A stretch of DNA of 64,000 nucleotides from Leptospiraceae bacterium (GCA_025055765.1 JANWWS010000004.1:62001-126000); one strand, 5' to 3'. Positions 8,259 through 17,917 are shown, counted from the first letter of the stretch. Notes: generated by a model not told the origin, from the sequence alone. Numbers and translations: made by a program.

Positions 8259-11200
8259 TTAAGGATGATAGGCCCTTGCAAAAGGTGGCTTCTTTTTTTT
8301 CAAAAGCTCCAGGAAGGTATCGATGTCCATAGGTCGACCAAAAAGAAATCCCTGTATATAATCCACCCCCACCTGGCGCAGATAATGCAGTTGCTCCTCT
8401 CGTTCCACTCCCTCAGCAACAGTGGGTAATTTTAATGCTCGTGCCAACGCTACAATGGCTGCCACAAATGGTTCATCCTGTACCCCACTACCTAAGTCGC
8501 TGACAAAAGACTTATCAATTTTAAGTTTGCTCACGGAAATCTTTTTTAAATAGCCAAGAGAGGTATGACCTGTACCAAAATCATCCAACGAAAGCTTAAC
8601 CCCTAGTTTTCTCAATGATTCTAATTGCTTCTCCGCATTTATAGAAGCATCAAAAAGTATACCCTCGGTTAATTCTAACTCTAAAAACTCCGGCGGGAAT
8701 TTTGTCTCGATAAGGACTTCTTGTACCATTTTACTAATGTTTTCACTGCGAAACTGCCGGTTTGAAATATTAAAAGTCACGGGGATCTCATAACCTAGCT
8801 CTAGCCATTTACTTGCATCTACGAGGACCCGCTTTAGCATCACTCTGCCCAACTCTAATATTTGACCTGTCTCTTCCGCAATCTCTAAAAATTCCGAGGG
8901 ATATATGATTCCTTTTTCCCTGTGGCGCCAGCGCAGTAGAGACTCTACACCCACTAACTTCTCTTGATCAATTGAGTAAATTGGTTGGTATTGCATAAAA
9001 AATTCGTCATTTTCTAATCCCCTGCGGATTTCAATTTCCATCCGACGAAAGTGCTCCGTTTTGTGCTCTAAGGTAGTTTCGTAAAAACAATGGTTGGCTC
9101 GCCCCTTTTCTTTCGCCAAATACATGGCTAAATCCGCCTTCCTTAAAAGATTACGTAAACTCACATCGTGATCGGGGTATATGGCAATACCAATGCTGCC
9201 ATGAATGAGTACCTCCTGTCCACTGATATTAAAAGGTGTCTCAATGGCCCTGAGCATACAGGAGGCAATCTGCTCTGCAAATGTATAAATATCTTTAGCC
9301 ATTAATAGCACGACAAATTCATCTCCCCCCCAGCGACTTAACATATCTTGTTCTCGCACACACAGGCGTAATTTTTCAGCGACACTTTTTAACAATTGGT
9401 CCCCTGTTTCATGCCCCAGTGTATCATTCACCCACTTAAAGCGATCCAAATCTAAGAAGAGTAAAGCTATCTTTTGACCCCGACAATGGGCTACCATCTC
9501 TGCAAAGCGCTCCTGCAAGCGCAAACGGTTCGGCAATCCCGTTAAAGGATCATGGCGGGCTAAATAAAGAACTCTTTCTTCGGCTAATTTTCTCTGTGTG
9601 ACATCAATGCTCGTCCCAATTATATCTCGCACCGTGCCGTCGCTTTCCCGCGAATAGACAATGGCTCTCGTGAAAATCCAGTAAGCATGGCCATTATTTC
9701 CCCGAATACGAAACTCGGCATCCACCGGTTCATTGTCCTTGGCTTTTTTTAATTGCTCGAGCCAATTTTCGTAAACACTACGATCTTCAGGATGTATGAT
9801 ATCCCCCCAAAAGCCACTTGGCGCAGGGATAGGGTTATCAGACACATGAAAAGTTTCGTTATTTAAATAGCGCAGTGTTTTTTCTTTAATATCATAAAGA
9901 AAAAGCACCTGCGGCGAAGATTGAGCGATACTCTGGATAAATTTTTGGTTTTCCCGCAACTTAGCCTCAAGGTGTCGCCTTTCTTTAATTTCATTTTGAA
10001 GGGCTATATTGGTTTCCTCAATCTCTCGCATACGTAGTTTAAGCTCGAAGGTCCTTTTCTCAACTAAATCCTCTAAGCGTTCCGTGTAACGCCTAAGCCT
10101 TTCATCAGCTCTTTGTAGGGATAAAACCATGCGGTTGAAACTATGCGTAAGGAAACCGAGTTCATCATGGCTTGTTACGGGAATGTTTACTTTGAGCTGG
10201 CCTCGTCGGACATATTCCAAGCTACTTACTAAAACCCGTAAGGGCTTCATGAAACCAAAGTAAAACAGAGTGGGCAAAACTACAATCACGAGAACCACGA
10301 GCAAAAGAAGGAGAATAGCAAAGCGAATCAAATACTCATGAATATACTGCCGATAACTCTTATATGAAAAACCAACCCCCCATATTGAGCCTAATTTCTC
10401 AAAGCGGTATAGAATAGTGGGCTCATCAATAGGAATGTAGTAGCGTTTTGGCCCATATGAGGCAAGGGTGTTTTTCCAGTTTTCTTGTGGAGGATAGCCA
10501 AACCTAATGTATACGAGCTCTTTTTTTTCTTCCCCTAGCTCTCGAAATATAAAGTCCACATGCGATGGCAAAACCAATTCCTGTTGGTGCGTAATTTCTT
10601 CTACTAAGTCCTGACTTTCCACCAATTTCTCGTTGTTGTATTTCTCTTCTACCCAAGACACAGTGAAATAGAGCAAAAGCTGAACCACGAAAATAATACC
10701 CACGAGAGAAAGCCCGACAACCTTCACAAGAAAGGACACGGGCTCCTTACTATAGGTGAGATACACATAGGCATAAATAACCTGAGCTGATAAAAGTAAA
10801 CATACGAAGAGTGGCAAAAATAGTTGGGGCGCTATTAGTCTCAGTGCCACTGCTAAATGTAGTAACGCTTGAAATGCCATAAAGGCAAAAAGAAGCACCA
10901 AAAGGCGTAAGCTGTAAATTCGCTTGGGCAAACCCTGCGAAGGATCGGTTTTTGTGAAACTGAGCTGTCGGCGCGATATTCTTTGAGATTTTCGTAGCAA
11001 AATAACAAGGCACCAGAGAGCAAAGACAAATTGCACGGCCATAGAGCGCGGCAGTCTAAAGACCCTTGCATGAATTTCAAAAGAAAATTCCGAACTAACC
11101 GGTAAATAGTCCGGGAGAGCTAACAACAATACTACAAAAGAAATGAGAAGAGTATAGGCACTTTCCTTTTTATCTTCGTGACGGGGATAGCGGTAAACTA

Positions 11201-11450
11201 ATTGAATTAGAATTAAATAAAAGACAAGATGTAGTAAAAAGAGATAGGCAACTTTAGAGCCTACGGCGCTATAGGTCAGCGTCGCACCAAGCCATATCAA
11301 CGATAAGAGAAATTGGCTAAAAAAACTCAGTATGAGAATGGGTGCGGCCGCACTGCGGATACCCCCACTTGCAAAGACAAGTCCAATGACCAGAGCAAGA
11401 ATACCATTACTCAAGAAAGCGAGGGAATAGGGAGATAAGAAATACGTCAT
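8259..11450 (-). CDS. Membrane GGDEF–EAL protein with HAMP and PAS domains (cyclic-di-GMP turnover)
   Basis: About 1063 residues. Counting from the ATG at 11450, seven or eight membrane helices fill residues 1–265, then a periplasmic loop, another helix (about 375–400), HAMP (about 400–450), coiled coil, PAS (about 505–620), GGDEF (about 630–785) and EAL (about 800–1050). The diguanylate cyclase signature RWGGDEF is intact with an inhibitory RxxD site five residues upstream. The phosphodiesterase motif reads ESL instead of EAL, but the metal and substrate residues (FNISNRQ, ELTEG, LDDFGTG, KIDKSF, AEGVE) are kept, so both activities are plausible. The frame is open to a TTG at 11492, but that TTG is the first part of a TTGACA box; the ATG at 11450 fits better. 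It abuts the convergent aminotransferase gene by one base. Confidence 0.92.
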   Translation of the reverse strand: MTYFLSPYSLAFLSNGILALVIGLVFASGGIRSAAAPILILSFFSQFLLSLIWLGATLTYSAVGSKVAYLFLLHLVFYLILIQLVYRYPRHEDKKESAYTLLISFVVLLLALPDYLPVSSEFSFEIHARVFRLPRSMAVQFVFALWCLVILLRKSQRISRRQLSFTKTDPSQGLPKRIYSLRLLVLLFAFMAFQALLHLAVALRLIAPQLFLPLFVCLLLSAQVIYAYVYLTYSKEPVSFLVKVVGLSLVGIIFVVQLLLYFTVSWVEEKYNNEKLVESQDLVEEITHQQELVLPSHVDFIFRELGEEKKELVYIRFGYPPQENWKNTLASYGPKRYYIPIDEPTILYRFEKLGSIWGVGFSYKSYRQYIHEYLIRFAILLLLLVVLVIVVLPTLFYFGFMKPLRVLVSSLEYVRRGQLKVNIPVTSHDELGFLTHSFNRMVLSLQRADERLRRYTERLEDLVEKRTFELKLRMREIEETNIALQNEIKERRHLEAKLRENQKFIQSIAQSSPQVLFLYDIKEKTLRYLNNETFHVSDNPIPAPSGFWGDIIHPEDRSVYENWLEQLKKAKDNEPVDAEFRIRGNNGHAYWIFTRAIVYSRESDGTVRDIIGTSIDVTQRKLAEERVLYLARHDPLTGLPNRLRLQERFAEMVAHCRGQKIALLFLDLDRFKWVNDTLGHETGDQLLKSVAEKLRLCVREQDMLSRWGGDEFVVLLMAKDIYTFAEQIASCMLRAIETPFNISGQEVLIHGSIGIAIYPDHDVSLRNLLRKADLAMYLAKEKGRANHCFYETTLEHKTEHFRRMEIEIRRGLENDEFFMQYQPIYSIDQEKLVGVESLLRWRHREKGIIYPSEFLEIAEETGQILELGRVMLKRVLVDASKWLELGYEIPVTFNISNRQFRSENISKMVQEVLIETKFPPEFLELELTEGILFDASINAEKQLESLRKLGVKLSLDDFGTGHTSLGYLKKISVSKLKIDKSFVSDLGSGVQDEPFVAAIVALARALKLPTVAEGVEREEQLHYLRQVGVDYIQGFLFGRPMDIDTFLELLKKKKPPFARAYHP

Positions 11451-11462
11451 CCCAAAACTATG

Positions 11463-11492
11463 ATAATGGGTAATACCAAATGTAAATGTCAA
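11463..11492 (-). promoter_or_regulatory. Candidate promoter for the GGDEF–EAL gene
   Basis: TTGACA (11492–11487) and CATTAT (11468–11463) are separated by 18 bases on the minus strand. Transcription would begin about five bases before the ATG at 11450, leaving almost no leader; no ribosome site is visible there. This supports the downstream start over the TTG. Confidence 0.45.
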
Positions 11493-11618
11493 GCCTTTCC
11501 ATAGAGCGCCTAGATCAAACCCTCGTAGCTATGTCACATTTTTTTGACGTGTCCTTTCTGGTTGCTTGAAATCTGGCTATCCCCCAAAAAACGATAAGAA
11601 ACCCCTGGAAAAGACTAC

Positions 11619-12103
11619 TTAAGAAAGCAAGCTACCCTCCACCAAAATTTGTATTAAACCCGCCACAGCGATATTCGCCACAGGGATGAGATATTACTTG
11701 ATTGCCTGAGCACTCAAGATCTCAAAAAAAATCCATCGGCTAGGCTCTTATTTACAACGCGCATGATAACGATCTGCGAATTTTGATGCAAGAACATTAA
11801 CCGCAAAAGCTGCCCAAAGGATGAAGCGCTATGAGAGAGACGTGTTGCCAAAACCACCCCCTAATCTACACCCCGGCAGTCGAGACTAACAAGGCATATG
11901 GCAATTCGCTCTACGCCGTCTTCGTGATAAATAGCCACACCAAAATCGGGAGCAGTTACACAAAGTAAAGAAAGCGGGTTTTCGAATGAAAAATTTCCAT
12001 GGCAGGTCCTCCGCAACTTGCTGGTGTGGCAGCTATATCCCCAGATTGTCCACAGTTTTGTGCAATCCTTCTTGACAAAACAAGCGCCCTTATTAATAGT
12101 TTA
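11619..12103 (-). pseudogene. Possible decayed gene remnant
   Basis: On the minus strand one frame is open for about 80 codons from 12103 to a TAG at 11861–11863, then open again for 48 codons to 11717. It includes a protein-like stretch (APDFGVAIYHEDG). A second frame, from 11828 down to 11619, reads a membrane-protein-like sequence (AAFAVNVLASKFADRYHA; PVANIAVAGLIQILVEG) broken by two TAA codons at 11748–11750 and 11694–11696. Neither has a start codon in a sensible place. Stops plus a frame change suggest an inactivated gene, but chance open frames cannot be excluded. The family is not recognised. Confidence 0.3.
12072..12100 (+). promoter_or_regulatory. Candidate promoter for the TonB receptor operon
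   Basis: A perfect TTGACA at 12072–12077 is followed by the AT-rich block TATTAATAGT at 12091–12100; a -10 of TAATAG (spacing 16) or AATAGT (spacing 17) can be drawn. The leader to the ATG at 12133 would be about 25–30 bases. No Fur-like palindrome or cobalamin-riboswitch box was seen. Confidence 0.35.
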
Positions 12104-12132
12104 AAGTTCGAGAGGTCGGCAAAACAAGAACA

Positions 12133-14403
12133 ATGCGCCTTAGGCTATGCTTGCTTGGCGTTTTATTCCTACTTTGTTCTCTGCCTTGTTTTCTTTTTGC
12201 TAGCGATTATGATTTAAATTTGCCTGACCAAACGGAGGAGGAAGGAAAAACAAGCCAAGACAGCGGTGAAAAAACCCTAACGGCCGAGGAGGTGTTTACC
12301 TATTTCCAACAAATGGCCCAGGTCTCCGCAGCATCGAAAGTGGCACAGACAGTTTTTGAGGTACCAGCAAGTACTGTCAGCGTCTCCAATACCGAATTCT
12401 TGAACTTTGGCTATCTAACGTTAAATCAGGCCATTTACCAGCAAGCAGGCTTTTTTTATGCTCAGGGGACCGAGCGCAGAACCATCGGCAGCCGTGGATA
12501 TTTTGAAGACTGGAACAACACACACTATCTCCACCTAGTCGATGGAATACCTTTTAACGACAATGCGGATGGATCCGCCCATACCTGGGAAGCGACACCA
12601 GTTATATTTATTAAAAACCTTGAGATTGTGCGTGGGCCCGGTTCCGCCCTCTACGGATCTAATGCCACGAACGGAGTTATCTCGGTGACCACCTTTTCTG
12701 GCAATGACCTCAAGGGTCAGTCCGACTTGCGACTGCGCTATGGAGGTATGAATACCCTGAGGTTTGAATTCCTAACAGGAGATGCCACAGAAAGCTACCA
12801 ATACATGGTAGCCTTTCACCGCCACACTACCTCGGGAAATGACCAAGTCATGCTGGACGAATACTTGAAATCCGGCCGTGTGGATAGCGACGGTAACCCT
12901 ATACCTGTAAAAGTAAGTGATGAGCGAGAGGCAAATTACCTGGCAATTAAGATCCAGGGGCAAAAAGACCTGGAAAATCTCGTCTTTCAATACCATCGGC
13001 AGTGGTTTAAATTTGGTACTTACGATGGCTGGGCATACGCCGTTCCCGACCAAAAAGAAGATATGCAAAATAACCGGGATATCTTTGCCATTTCTTACCA
13101 ATCCCCGATGGGAAGTTTTTTTCGCCAAGAAATCCTAACTCGGCTGCAGATGTACCACCAATACTATAATCTAAGGCCAATACCTGACAACGGGGAACAA
13201 GGCAAATACCCAGATGGGGCAAGTGAGCTTCTCGATACCACAACCTACGATTTATTCCTGCGCTACCAAGTGGGCTTTCGGCTCCCCCTACGCATGGATC
13301 TATTATTTGGAAGTGAAAATATGCTTTTTTACTATCCCGGAGATAGAACCCACTATGCGAATTTTGATCCTAACCATCCTGATTATCTCCCCTTTTTGGC
13401 AAGCCAAGGGCACCCTGATGTCTTGCCCGGCGATGAAAATAGCACTCGGGACCTACCCCCCTTTCTTGAGCCAGTGGCAAATCGCCCTGTCCTGCGCAAT
13501 TCCGTTTATATGCAATGGATCTCAGGTCAGCTTTTTGGCAAACATGTGCAGCTGACTCTTGGGGGCCGTTACGATCGCTTTGCTACCACCTACCACAACG
13601 TAGATGAAGACGAAGATGTAGACCTGCTATTTCAAAATATAAGTCCGCGGCTTGCCCTTATCCTTATGCCAACAGAACGTCTTTCCTTTAAGCTCCTTGC
13701 TGGCCAAGCCTTCCGCGATCCCGCCCCCATCGAGCTTTTTGCAAAAAACTCCTGGGTTGCAGCATCCAATGCGGAAAATTTGAAGCCAGAGGTTTTGAGA
13801 TCGGGAGAATTTATTGTGATCTGGGAATTCATCCCAAATTGGCTTTTACAAAACTCCACTTATTATATAGATTTTCTAAACTTAATTAGTTATAATACAG
13901 GAGGAACTAACCTTTTGGAAAACCTAAACTCCCAAACCAACGCTGGCAACGACCTAGAAGTTTTTTATCGCGGGAAAAATCTCCAGCTCTCTTTTGGATA
14001 TTCCTTCGTGCGGATGCTTGACTTTACTCCCATATCCCCCGATATATCGGATCAAGAGGAATTGGCCGATGCTCCGGCTCATTCCCTGCGCTTAAGCTTT
14101 ATTTGGGAATACCGTACTGTTTTAATTGCCAGTACCTACGCCTACCACCACGAAGTAAAACTAAGTTCTCCTTTACCTGAGACATCGCCTTATTATGGTC
14201 AGGGATATAAGCCAGAAATACTCCCTGCCTTCCATCACGTGGTGGCTCGTGGCGTATTGCGCTTTTCCAAAAAGATGGAAGCTGGTGTTGAGGTACACAA
14301 TTTGCTTAACCAAGAACAATACACCATTTTTACGGGAGAAACACCATATCTATATCGCAGGGAAATGCGATGGTTCTTATTTTATTTTCGCTTGCTTTTA
14401 TAA
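12133..14403 (+). CDS. TonB-dependent outer-membrane receptor
   Basis: A 756-residue protein with a signal peptide (MRLRLCLLGVLFLLCSLPCFLFA). A plug domain follows at roughly residues 70–185: the segments VRGPGSALYGSNATNGVISV and LHLVDGIPFND are classic for the plug. Then comes a long 22-strand-type beta-barrel region. Such receptors import scarce ligands (siderophores, cobalamin, metals or glycans) with energy from TonB–ExbBD, which are not in this window. The C-terminus ends in FYFRLLL rather than a terminal aromatic residue, slightly unusual. The next gene starts about 70 bases downstream and encodes a periplasmic binding protein rather than an ABC permease, suggesting a sensory role. The ligand is unknown. 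Confidence 0.92.
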   Translation: MRLRLCLLGVLFLLCSLPCFLFASDYDLNLPDQTEEEGKTSQDSGEKTLTAEEVFTYFQQMAQVSAASKVAQTVFEVPASTVSVSNTEFLNFGYLTLNQAIYQQAGFFYAQGTERRTIGSRGYFEDWNNTHYLHLVDGIPFNDNADGSAHTWEATPVIFIKNLEIVRGPGSALYGSNATNGVISVTTFSGNDLKGQSDLRLRYGGMNTLRFEFLTGDATESYQYMVAFHRHTTSGNDQVMLDEYLKSGRVDSDGNPIPVKVSDEREANYLAIKIQGQKDLENLVFQYHRQWFKFGTYDGWAYAVPDQKEDMQNNRDIFAISYQSPMGSFFRQEILTRLQMYHQYYNLRPIPDNGEQGKYPDGASELLDTTTYDLFLRYQVGFRLPLRMDLLFGSENMLFYYPGDRTHYANFDPNHPDYLPFLASQGHPDVLPGDENSTRDLPPFLEPVANRPVLRNSVYMQWISGQLFGKHVQLTLGGRYDRFATTYHNVDEDEDVDLLFQNISPRLALILMPTERLSFKLLAGQAFRDPAPIELFAKNSWVAASNAENLKPEVLRSGEFIVIWEFIPNWLLQNSTYYIDFLNLISYNTGGTNLLENLNSQTNAGNDLEVFYRGKNLQLSFGYSFVRMLDFTPISPDISDQEELADAPAHSLRLSFIWEYRTVLIASTYAYHHEVKLSSPLPETSPYYGQGYKPEILPAFHHVVARGVLRFSKKMEAGVEVHNLLNQEQYTIFTGETPYLYRREMRWFLFYFRLLL

Positions 14404-14474
14404 AAAGGGAGGTTTTGCGACAGTAAATTTCTATGACAAAACATTTTTCTCGAAAAAGCCATTTGATTTTTCCT

Positions 14475-15827
14475 ATGAGAAGGTTGTGTGAATTCATAGT
14501 CCACGTAAAGCTAGTAGAGGCAGTACTTCTTTTCATAGCTTGTTATGTTTATCCCCTAGAGAGTCGGGATGTTTTCTTTCTCTATGACGAAGATATTAAA
14601 CTGCACCGCATTACCCTAAGTGGTTTCTTGAGTAAATATCCACAAGCTAAGGTACACACAAAAAACATAGAGAGACTTCTCGCTGATTGTGAGGTGGATA
14701 GGCCCATAGTTGTGGTACTCGGGGACCAACTCCTAAACCTGGCAAAGCGCCTATGCCGCTCGCAGCCCATTGTATTTGCGCATGTACATGCACCTCAGCT
14801 AACTAATTACCGAGAAAATAAAAATATCACGGGGATTGCCTTTGAGCTTTCTATGCGGTATTTCTTGCAAGATCTGCGTCGGCTTATCCCAGAGGGAAGT
14901 AAAATTGGCTTCATCTACAGTTCCGAGCTAAACCATTATCTAACAACAGAAATGGATTTTCTAGAGGCAGAATTTGAGCTAATGGGGGTGCGTCGCCGTG
15001 TACAAAGCCGAGAAAACTTGGGCGAGGTAGTAAAAGAGCTTATTGAAAATGAAAAGATCAAAGCCTTGTGGGTTATGCCGGACCCTCTCTATAACAAAGC
15101 CATTTTCCGTAAGTTGGCTGACATTTGCATGCAAAAGAAAGTGTTACTAGTAACGACTTTTGAATCGCTTGTGAAAGAAGTCGATGCTGCCTTTGCTTTG
15201 GCAGCTAGCTACTTTGATGTTGGGGTTCAGCTTGCGGAAATTGTTGACAAAATTGAAAGAGGAACAGACCCACAGGAGATTCCCTTATCGCAACCCAAAA
15301 AATATGGCACCTACCTTAACCCACAGGTTTTTCAAAAATTAGGCATAGCTGTTCCCCTAGACCTAATGAATCGAGAAAAAGTTACCCAACTTGTCAATGA
15401 GGGTCAAGATCTCGTAAATGCAGGAAAAGCAGACCAAGCTCTCGACAAATTCCGTGAAGCCTTACGCCTTGACCGCAAGAACTCTGTAGCTAATTATTAT
15501 GTGAATCTTTTGGAAGCCCAGGAAAATTATCGGCAGGCACTTGCTTTACTAAGTTCCGGAAATGAGATAAAAGCAGTCCCATATTTAGTCTCGGCTGCTT
15601 CAATATTACCTGAAGCACGTCTCAAACTAAACCAACTTCGCCAAGAATTGCGTAGTTATAGTGAAAAGCTATACAAGGAAGGGATAGCTGCATTCCATGA
15701 GAAAAAATACCAAGTATGCATTCAAAACATGAATCTCGTTTTAATGATCGAGCCAAATCACAAAGATGCCGAATTATACAAAGAAAAGGCGGAAAAAAGA
15801 GCAAAAGCTGTGGAGGCCATCCGTTAA
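14475..15827 (+). CDS. ABC-type periplasmic binding protein (TrpX/YtlA-like family) with C-terminal TPR repeats
   Basis: The first part (to about residue 285) matches the ABC_sub_bind family in its flow of VVVLGDQLL, PIVFAHVHAP, ITGIAFE, SKIGFIYSSE and ALWVMPDP. The remaining 150 residues are helical TPR-like repeats (…LVNAGKADQALDKFREALRLD…). The frame opens at 14433; the ATG at 14475 is chosen because it places two arginines before the hydrophobic segment. That segment ends in FIAC, a possible spirochaetal lipobox, so the protein may be a lipoprotein. No permease or ATPase gene is near. The stop overlaps the start of the HAMP–PP2C gene by one base (TAATG), so it is probably its dedicated partner. 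Confidence 0.85.
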   Translation: MRRLCEFIVHVKLVEAVLLFIACYVYPLESRDVFFLYDEDIKLHRITLSGFLSKYPQAKVHTKNIERLLADCEVDRPIVVVLGDQLLNLAKRLCRSQPIVFAHVHAPQLTNYRENKNITGIAFELSMRYFLQDLRRLIPEGSKIGFIYSSELNHYLTTEMDFLEAEFELMGVRRRVQSRENLGEVVKELIENEKIKALWVMPDPLYNKAIFRKLADICMQKKVLLVTTFESLVKEVDAAFALAASYFDVGVQLAEIVDKIERGTDPQEIPLSQPKKYGTYLNPQVFQKLGIAVPLDLMNREKVTQLVNEGQDLVNAGKADQALDKFREALRLDRKNSVANYYVNLLEAQENYRQALALLSSGNEIKAVPYLVSAASILPEARLKLNQLRQELRSYSEKLYKEGIAAFHEKKYQVCIQNMNLVLMIEPNHKDAELYKEKAEKRAKAVEAIR

Positions 15828-17917
15828 TGCATATCAGTATTCGTACAAAATTTGTATTAACTCTTGTGGCTATTGCTGTGCTGGCTGCTGTTCCTCTATC
15901 GCTTTATATTTTAAGAGAGCAAGAGAAAGAAAAAATTGAGGCCACCCTAGCTATTGGCAAAGGAAATACAAGACTTCTGGCACTTTCTATGCTCGATGTG
16001 TTTTTAAAGTCAGGAGGCCAAATTGAATCAATGCGCATTGATGCCATCGAGGCCATAAATGTCTTTCGGGATCAAGTTGAACTTGGGCTTGTTTTTGGCC
16101 AAACCATAATGGTCAATGACCGCAACTTTGGTACTGTCATGGCAAGCCTTGATTTACATAAAGAAAAAAGTGAAGAAAATAAAAAAGAAGAGAAAAAAAA
16201 TTTAAAACTACCAAGAGAATTAGTACAGTCTTATTTCGCCTTTCAAGAAAACCACCGGGGTCAGTGTTTAAACGATGAACTCAAACCGTGCTATAATTTT
16301 GCTCACGTAGCTTATTACGAGAAATTTCCTGTAGTTCTCTCCGTCATGTCCATATCAGAAGAGCATGTGCTTGCTCCTATTAAAAGATTGCGCCAACTTA
16401 TATATATTAGTGCCTCTATAGCGGTCCTCATTTCCATAATGATAGGGGTTGGCGCCTCACAATTTATCACAAACCCCATTTTGGCGCTTGTAGATGCAGT
16501 GCGCAGGTATTCTTCAGGTGATCGCCAAAGCCGGGTGCATATTAAAGTTAGAGATGAACTCCAAACCTTGGGTGAGGCCTTTAACGAAATGGCTGAAGAA
16601 ATAGCTCGGCAAATTAAAGAAATCGAGGACCACCGAGATAATCTTGAGCTTAAGGTACAAGAGAGGACCAAGCAATTACAAGAAGCACTCGATGCTGTAA
16701 GAAAGCTAAAAGAGCAGCAAGATGCTGATTACTTTCTAACAACCTTTCTCTTTAAGCCTCTATGCGTAAATAATAATAACTCAAAATTTATTACCACGGA
16801 TTTCTACATCAAGCAAAAAAAGGAGTTTGAATGGCGTTCACGTAAAAATGAAATTGGTGGGGATATTTCCATTACAGCAAATCTTCTCTTTCAAGAAGGC
16901 AAGGAAATTCACCGTTACATACTTATCACGAACGCCGATGCCATGGGAAAGTCACTTCAGGGTGTCGGAGGTGCTATTGTCTTTGGGACAGCCTTGAATA
17001 CCATTATTGCCTCCTCCACAGCTGGCGGGAGGGCTCTTTCCACGCCCCCTAAGGCTTGGCTTGAGAGAGTTTGGAGGGAACTCCACCAAATTTTCTTATC
17101 CTTTAATGGCTCTATGATGGCATCAGCGGCATTCTTGCTCATAAACGAGCACACAGGCCAGGCGTTTTACTTAAATGCCGAGCACCCCTATCTTGTCCTT
17201 TACCGTGATGGAGTAGCAGGTTTTGTCGAAGAGGGTCATATCCTGCGCAAATTAGGAGCGGAAATACCAGTGCCGGAGAGGGCGCCCATTTTAGAGTTCC
17301 AAGTATACCCGCAGGATATATTGTATCTTGGCTCCGACGGACGCGATGATTTGGCTTTTGGCTATCATAGCGAAACAGGGGAACGCATCATCAACGAAGA
17401 CGAGACCTTGTTTCTTAAGAATATAGAGAAGGCTAAAGGTGACTTATCAGCTTTAATTCGAGAAATTCAACAGTCAGGAGAAATCACTGATGATCTCTCT
17501 CTCGTGCGAATCGAGGTGGTTGGGCTAAATCCTGAGCTTGTGGAAGCCCCAAGGCTCAGTCATGATCTTTTGGGGGAAAAATTAAAGCATATTCGCCAAC
17601 TTATAAATGAGAGAAAGATATACATCGCGATCTCCGAACTAGAAAACTTGGCAGCTCTCCCTAATTTTAGGCCAAATGGAAGCTATTACTACTTATATGG
17701 TCTCTGCTTTCTAGCGCAAAAAGATTACCAGAAATCGCGAGAACTTTTGGAAAGAGCTGAAAAGATGGGTTTAAAACACAAGGGGCTTTACCAAAGTCTA
17801 GCCAAAATTTATGAAAAACTCAAAGAAAATGAGTTGCAACGACGGGCCCTTGAAATGCTAGCTACCATCACCTCAAAAACAAGACAGGAGGATGAGCCTA
17901 ATAGACCTGAAGCCTAA
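15827..17917 (+). CDS. Membrane sensor phosphatase: periplasmic domain, HAMP, PP2C (SpoIIE-like) and TPR
   Basis: The protein has 696 residues. A membrane helix lies at about 8–30, then a periplasmic domain to about 188, a second helix at 189–211, HAMP at about 212–265, a coiled coil, a PPM/SpoIIE phosphatase domain at about 300–565 and TPR-like helices to the end. Phosphatase metal ligands are visible: GGD near 346, NADAMGKS near 371, GSDGRDD near 504 and TDD near 555. Such proteins dephosphorylate anti-sigma-factor antagonists or similar targets on signal. The frame is open upstream to 15716, but the ATG at 15827 overlaps the previous stop and starts a proper membrane helix. The periplasmic domain faces the compartment where the upstream binding protein works. 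Confidence 0.92.
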   Translation: MHISIRTKFVLTLVAIAVLAAVPLSLYILREQEKEKIEATLAIGKGNTRLLALSMLDVFLKSGGQIESMRIDAIEAINVFRDQVELGLVFGQTIMVNDRNFGTVMASLDLHKEKSEENKKEEKKNLKLPRELVQSYFAFQENHRGQCLNDELKPCYNFAHVAYYEKFPVVLSVMSISEEHVLAPIKRLRQLIYISASIAVLISIMIGVGASQFITNPILALVDAVRRYSSGDRQSRVHIKVRDELQTLGEAFNEMAEEIARQIKEIEDHRDNLELKVQERTKQLQEALDAVRKLKEQQDADYFLTTFLFKPLCVNNNNSKFITTDFYIKQKKEFEWRSRKNEIGGDISITANLLFQEGKEIHRYILITNADAMGKSLQGVGGAIVFGTALNTIIASSTAGGRALSTPPKAWLERVWRELHQIFLSFNGSMMASAAFLLINEHTGQAFYLNAEHPYLVLYRDGVAGFVEEGHILRKLGAEIPVPERAPILEFQVYPQDILYLGSDGRDDLAFGYHSETGERIINEDETLFLKNIEKAKGDLSALIREIQQSGEITDDLSLVRIEVVGLNPELVEAPRLSHDLLGEKLKHIRQLINERKIYIAISELENLAALPNFRPNGSYYYLYGLCFLAQKDYQKSRELLERAEKMGLKHKGLYQSLAKIYEKLKENELQRRALEMLATITSKTRQEDEPNRPEA

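Larger units (their letters stand above)
11493..12132. other. Long stretch without an intact gene
   Basis: About 640 bases between divergent genes, much longer than other spacers here. No tRNA, riboswitch, terminator or intact open frame was found. The minus strand carries stop-interrupted frames that look like decayed coding sequence (11619–12103). The right end (12072–12100) holds a candidate promoter for the TonB receptor gene. Confidence 0.6.

Noticed and set aside
12040-12130. Possible tRNA T-loop (GTTCGA) near 12107
   Set aside because: No acceptor stem, D-arm or anticodon stem can be paired around it.
11999-12217. Seventy-two-codon plus-strand frame running into the TonB receptor gene
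   Set aside because: It overlaps the receptor's signal-peptide coding region in another frame and has no ribosome site; the receptor frame is strongly supported.
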